Positions 5,338 through 7,262 of a stretch of 7,262 nucleotides of DNA are shown piece after piece. This DNA is from Pseudomonadota bacterium (GTDB lineage Bacteria > Desulfobacterota > Syntrophobacteria > Syntrophobacterales > Syntrophobacteraceae): assembly GCA_023416335.1 (NCBI GenBank), contig JAEZHY010000029.1, positions 1 to 7,262 of the forward strand, in the 5' to 3' direction. Every line of letters begins with the position of its first letter. Position 1 is the first letter of the stretch. The position numbers were made by a program, and so were the translations under genes. The notes below the pieces were generated by a model. It ran no database searches, was not told the DNA's origin, and worked only from the letters and a program-made list of their open reading frames with translations.

Positions 5338-5517
5338 ATGAGCGTAGGAAGCGTATCAAGTGTTGTGTCCGCGGCAAGCATGGACAGCAGCGCCAGCGTT
5401 CTCACTGCGAAGAAAGCTCTGGATGTTCAGCGACAGCAGGGGGAAGATCTGGTTCGTCTGATGGAATCGTCCATGGTCGAAGGGCCAAAAGGGCAAAATC
5501 TGGACATTATGGTTTGA
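5338..5517 (+). CDS. YjfB-type putative motility protein
   Basis: A 59-residue protein, short enough to be missed by length-filtered gene calling. It starts MSVGSVSSVVSAASMDSS, continues with an amphipathic helix AKKALDVQRQQGEDLVRLME (about 24-43), and ends GPKGQNLDIMV. This layout, a Ser/Ala-rich start, a charged helix with KKALD-x-Q, then G...LDI-V at the C-terminus, is that of the YjfB family (Pfam name YjfB_motility), small proteins of about 60 residues. The family is called putative motility proteins from regulon and neighbourhood data; no biochemical role is known to me. The start has an excellent Shine-Dalgarno sequence, GGAG (5327-5330) seven bases before the ATG. It is monocistronic, with a sigma-28-like promoter upstream. 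There is no signal peptide or membrane segment. Confidence 0.8.
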   Translation: MSVGSVSSVVSAASMDSSASVLTAKKALDVQRQQGEDLVRLMESSMVEGPKGQNLDIMV

Positions 5518-5719
5518 GTTTCAACTGCGTAACGGTGTGAAATGTTGGATTCGGGAGAGGACCTTCAGATCCGGACCCCGATCCTCAATCCGGCTGCCGT
5601 TCTAATGTAACCGGAATTCCCGGAGCCGTGAGCATTCGCCTGCCCCGAGACCAAGAGACTCCTGGCTCCGGTTCCAACCCCCCTAACTGTGCATTAAACA
5701 ATTACCTCCTATTTTTCAC

Positions 5720-5749
5720 ATGCAGCGTTTTCCTGACGTCCCGCTGCAT
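5720..5749. promoter_or_regulatory. Dyad, possible regulator site upstream of the DUF362 promoter
   Basis: ATGCAGCG (5720-5727) and CGCTGCAT (5742-5749) are a perfect 8-bp inverted repeat with a 14-base centre. It ends 17 bases before the -35 hexamer, a position suited to an activator. It could also simply be a hairpin ending upstream transcription. Confidence 0.35.
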
Positions 5750-5766
5750 CATAAAGCCTCGCTCGG

Positions 5767-5795
5767 TTGAATAGCACGAGCGCATGGCCTATAAT
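5767..5795 (+). promoter_or_regulatory. Sigma-70 promoter of the DUF362 gene
   Basis: TTGAAT (5767-5772), a 17-base spacer and a perfect TATAAT (5790-5795) form the best housekeeping promoter in the window. The expected start is near 5802, giving a leader of about 73 bases. Confidence 0.6.
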
Positions 5796-5874
5796 CCCGC
5801 ATTCCAATTGTATGCAGATTGTTCCGCGCGGACGAGTTTCCGTCATTTCAATGAAGAGCTTGGGGAGAGGGTAG

Positions 5875-7002
5875 ATGGCCAGAGTGATTTCGAGGCAAAC
5901 GAGCTACGATTATGCGCGACTCAAGCCGACGCTGTTCGACATGATGGATGCCCTCGGGGGAGATCGCATTCTGCCGGGCATGCGCGTGCTGCTCAAACCC
6001 AATCTGCTGGCCCCCGCAACGCCCGACCGGGCGATTCTAACTCATCCCAACGTGGTGCGTGCAGCGGCTGAATATGTCCTCGGGAAAGGTGCACTCGTTC
6101 AGATCTCCGACAGTCCGGCAACGGGAGGGTTCGAAAAGGTCCTGAATGAAAGCGGAATCAGGAGCGCTCTCGAAGGGCTTGATGTAACCTTCAGGGAATT
6201 CAAGGCTTCTTCCGCCATTCGGATACACGAACCCTACAATATGATGGAAATTGCCGAAGATGCTCTGAACGCGGATATGATCGTCAATCTGCCCAAGTTG
6301 AAAACCCACTGCCAGATGATGCTTACTCTCGGAGTGAAGAACCTCTTCGGCTGCGTCGTCGGTTTCAGAAAGCCCGAGTGGCATATGAAGACCGGTGTGG
6401 CACGGGACGCCTTTGCCGGGATTCTGGTTGAAATTTACAATGCTCTGCGGCCCTCGATCACGATCCTCGACGGAATTCTTGCCATGGAGGGGCAGGGACC
6501 CGGAAAATCCGGTACTCCCCGGGAAGTAGGGCTTCTTATGGGAAGCGACGACGCAATGGCCCTGGATGCGGCAGTCTGCGGCATCCTCGGAGTTGCGCCG
6601 GATACGTTGCCCACCATCAGGGCAGCAAAAGGGATGGGTATCCTGGAAGGCTCGGTAGAACTGGAAGGAGTGTTTCCCAGGATACCGGATTTCAATATTC
6701 CGGGTATGAAGCCCGTCCTCTTCGGTCCTCCCATGCTTCATGGACTGCTGCGGAAGTACCTCACGCAGAGGCCCGTCCCGCTCGACGGGGCTTGCCGCTT
6801 GTGCGGCGAGTGCCGGCGATACTGCCCCGCGAAGGCTATATCCAGTGAGGGGAAAAAGATCCTTTTTGACTACGATAAATGTATCCGCTGCTACTGCTGC
6901 GTGGAGATCTGTCCGCACGCGGCACTCCGGGTAGACCCGCCGGCTGCCGGCAAACTGCTCGCCGATATTATCAGGAGGGCTTTCGGGATCTCCCTGGATT
7001 GA
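5875..7002 (+). CDS. DUF362 domain protein with C-terminal 2x[4Fe-4S] ferredoxin domain
   Basis: A 375-residue Fe-S protein. The DUF362 domain covers about residues 35-235. Its marks are LLKPNLL (39-45), ISDSPATGG (77-85), and NLPKLKTHCQMMLTLGVKNL (138-157), continuing into FGCVVG, which is the family's conserved core. The ferredoxin domain at about 300-350 has two complete motifs: C307, C310, C313, C317-P and C336, C339, C342, C346-P, with an additional Cys at 341. The layout is that of the widespread anaerobe proteins annotated as DUF362 or ferredoxin-like proteins. The reaction is unknown; electron transfer through the clusters is likely. No signal peptide or membrane helix is seen, so it is probably cytoplasmic. 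The start is supported by GGGGAG (5862-5867) seven bases before the ATG. It appears monocistronic, with its own sigma-70 promoter and a possible terminator. Confidence 0.9.
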   Translation: MARVISRQTSYDYARLKPTLFDMMDALGGDRILPGMRVLLKPNLLAPATPDRAILTHPNVVRAAAEYVLGKGALVQISDSPATGGFEKVLNESGIRSALEGLDVTFREFKASSAIRIHEPYNMMEIAEDALNADMIVNLPKLKTHCQMMLTLGVKNLFGCVVGFRKPEWHMKTGVARDAFAGILVEIYNALRPSITILDGILAMEGQGPGKSGTPREVGLLMGSDDAMALDAAVCGILGVAPDTLPTIRAAKGMGILEGSVELEGVFPRIPDFNIPGMKPVLFGPPMLHGLLRKYLTQRPVPLDGACRLCGECRRYCPAKAISSEGKKILFDYDKCIRCYCCVEICPHAALRVDPPAAGKLLADIIRRAFGISLD

Positions 7003-7028
7003 TTAAGCGGTCCATTGCCCACATGGAG

Positions 7029-7054
7029 ACCGGACCCAATTCCCGGTAATTTTT
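7029..7054 (+). terminator. Probable terminator of the DUF362 gene
   Basis: ACCGG (7029-7033) and CCGGT (7043-7047) pair across a nine-base loop and are followed by AATTTTT, 26 bases after the stop codon. The stem is only five pairs long, so it is a modest terminator. Confidence 0.4.
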
Positions 7055-7072
7055 CGACGAAGCCCCCAATCA

Positions 7073-7110
7073 CGTCATCCCGGCAATGCTTTTGAGCCGG
7101 GAACCAGCGT
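7073..7110. repeat. Dispersed palindromic repeat unit
   Basis: CGTCATCCCGGC, a loop, then GCCGGGAACCAGCGTC forms a perfect 7-bp stem, TCCCGGC (7078-7084) with GCCGGGA (7096-7102). This is a variant of the GTCATTCCCGC...GCGGGAATCCAG palindrome that is scattered through intergenic DNA of many Gram-negative genomes. The family match is from memory. Confidence 0.5.
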
Positions 7111-7203
7111 CTTTAAGGTGTGAATCCGCGATATCCGCCCTGGAGGCCAGGTTCTCGCGGGAACCCGATCTTGTGTAACTTCAATTCAAATCAGGTTATG
7201 GGG

Positions 7204-7249
7204 CGGTTTCCAGTCACGTCTCCCCGGCGCCGGCAGGGTCGGGAAACCG
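7204..7249. repeat. Long stem-loop at the right edge
   Basis: CGGTTTCC (7204-7211) and GGAAACCG (7242-7249) are perfect 8-bp arms enclosing the self-complementary CCGGCGCCGG (7224-7233). A smaller GGTTC-TCGCGG-GAACC stem lies at 7150-7165. No gene is seen in 7003-7262, so these structures account for much of it. It may be a further degenerate copy of the neighbouring repeat. Confidence 0.4.
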
Positions 7250-7262
7250 TGCCTCAACTCAA

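Larger units (their letters stand above)
5518..5874. other. Intergenic region before the DUF362 gene
   Basis: The 357 bases hold no supported gene. They contain CGGAGCC (5621-5627) paired with GGCTCCG (5664-5670), which has a 36-base loop and no T-run, then the dyad at 5720-5749 and the promoter at 5767-5795. A plus-strand frame beginning at 5784 starts inside the promoter and overlaps the DUF362 gene in another frame, so I do not call it. Confidence 0.6.

Noticed and set aside
5283..5540. 85-codon plus-strand frame overlapping the YjfB-type gene
   Set aside because: It is in a different frame, lacks a good ribosome binding site and is Ser/Arg/Gly-rich; the 59-codon frame inside it has a strong one and a family match.
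5784..6071. 95-codon plus-strand frame before the DUF362 gene
   Set aside because: Its ATG lies between the -35 and -10 of the predicted promoter, and most of it overlaps the DUF362 gene out of frame.
6037..6918. 293-codon minus-strand open frame
   Set aside because: Antisense to the DUF362-ferredoxin gene, whose domains are clear.

Overview
The window looks like chromosomal DNA from an anaerobic, moderately GC-rich bacterium. Desulfobacterota of the Syntrophobacter type is the best guess. This rests on an Fe-S ferredoxin/nitroreductase fusion, a DUF362-ferredoxin fusion and PilT-type pilus ATPases, all common in that group. It is an inference from gene content, not from a marker gene.

Layout. 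The left edge (1-15) holds the first five codons of a minus-strand gene behind a perfect Shine-Dalgarno sequence. Positions 16-497 carry no convincing gene but hold three strong hairpins of REP-like type. Two minus-strand genes follow: a DinB-fold protein (1849 to 1397), then a 263-residue ferredoxin-nitroreductase (1289 to 498) with its own probable promoter and an overlapping dyad. A 551-base gap (1850-2400) contains sigma-54-like and sigma-28-like sites. Next come two tandem, fully colinear PilT-type ATPase genes on the plus strand. The first (2401-3479) is broken by a one-base frameshift near codon 19 and has lost the His-box histidine. The second (3534-4577) is intact. A CsaA-type tRNA-binding-domain protein lies convergently (5085 to 4726). 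A 59-residue YjfB-type putative motility protein (5338-5517) sits downstream of a sigma-28-like promoter. A DUF362 protein with a C-terminal 2x[4Fe-4S] domain (5875-7002) has a good sigma-70 promoter. The right edge (7003-7262) is intergenic with a probable terminator and palindromic repeats.

How the parts relate. The motility theme (two PilT copies and YjfB, two of them behind sigma-28-like sites) and the redox theme (two different fusions to two-cluster ferredoxin domains) are interleaved, not arranged in one operon. I see no mobile element, CRISPR array, tRNA or rRNA. I do not see a clearly new multi-gene system. The points most worth a second look are the diverged, frameshifted PilT paralogue, the Asp-for-Cys ferredoxin motif in the nitroreductase, and the sigma-28 link to YjfB and possibly pilT.
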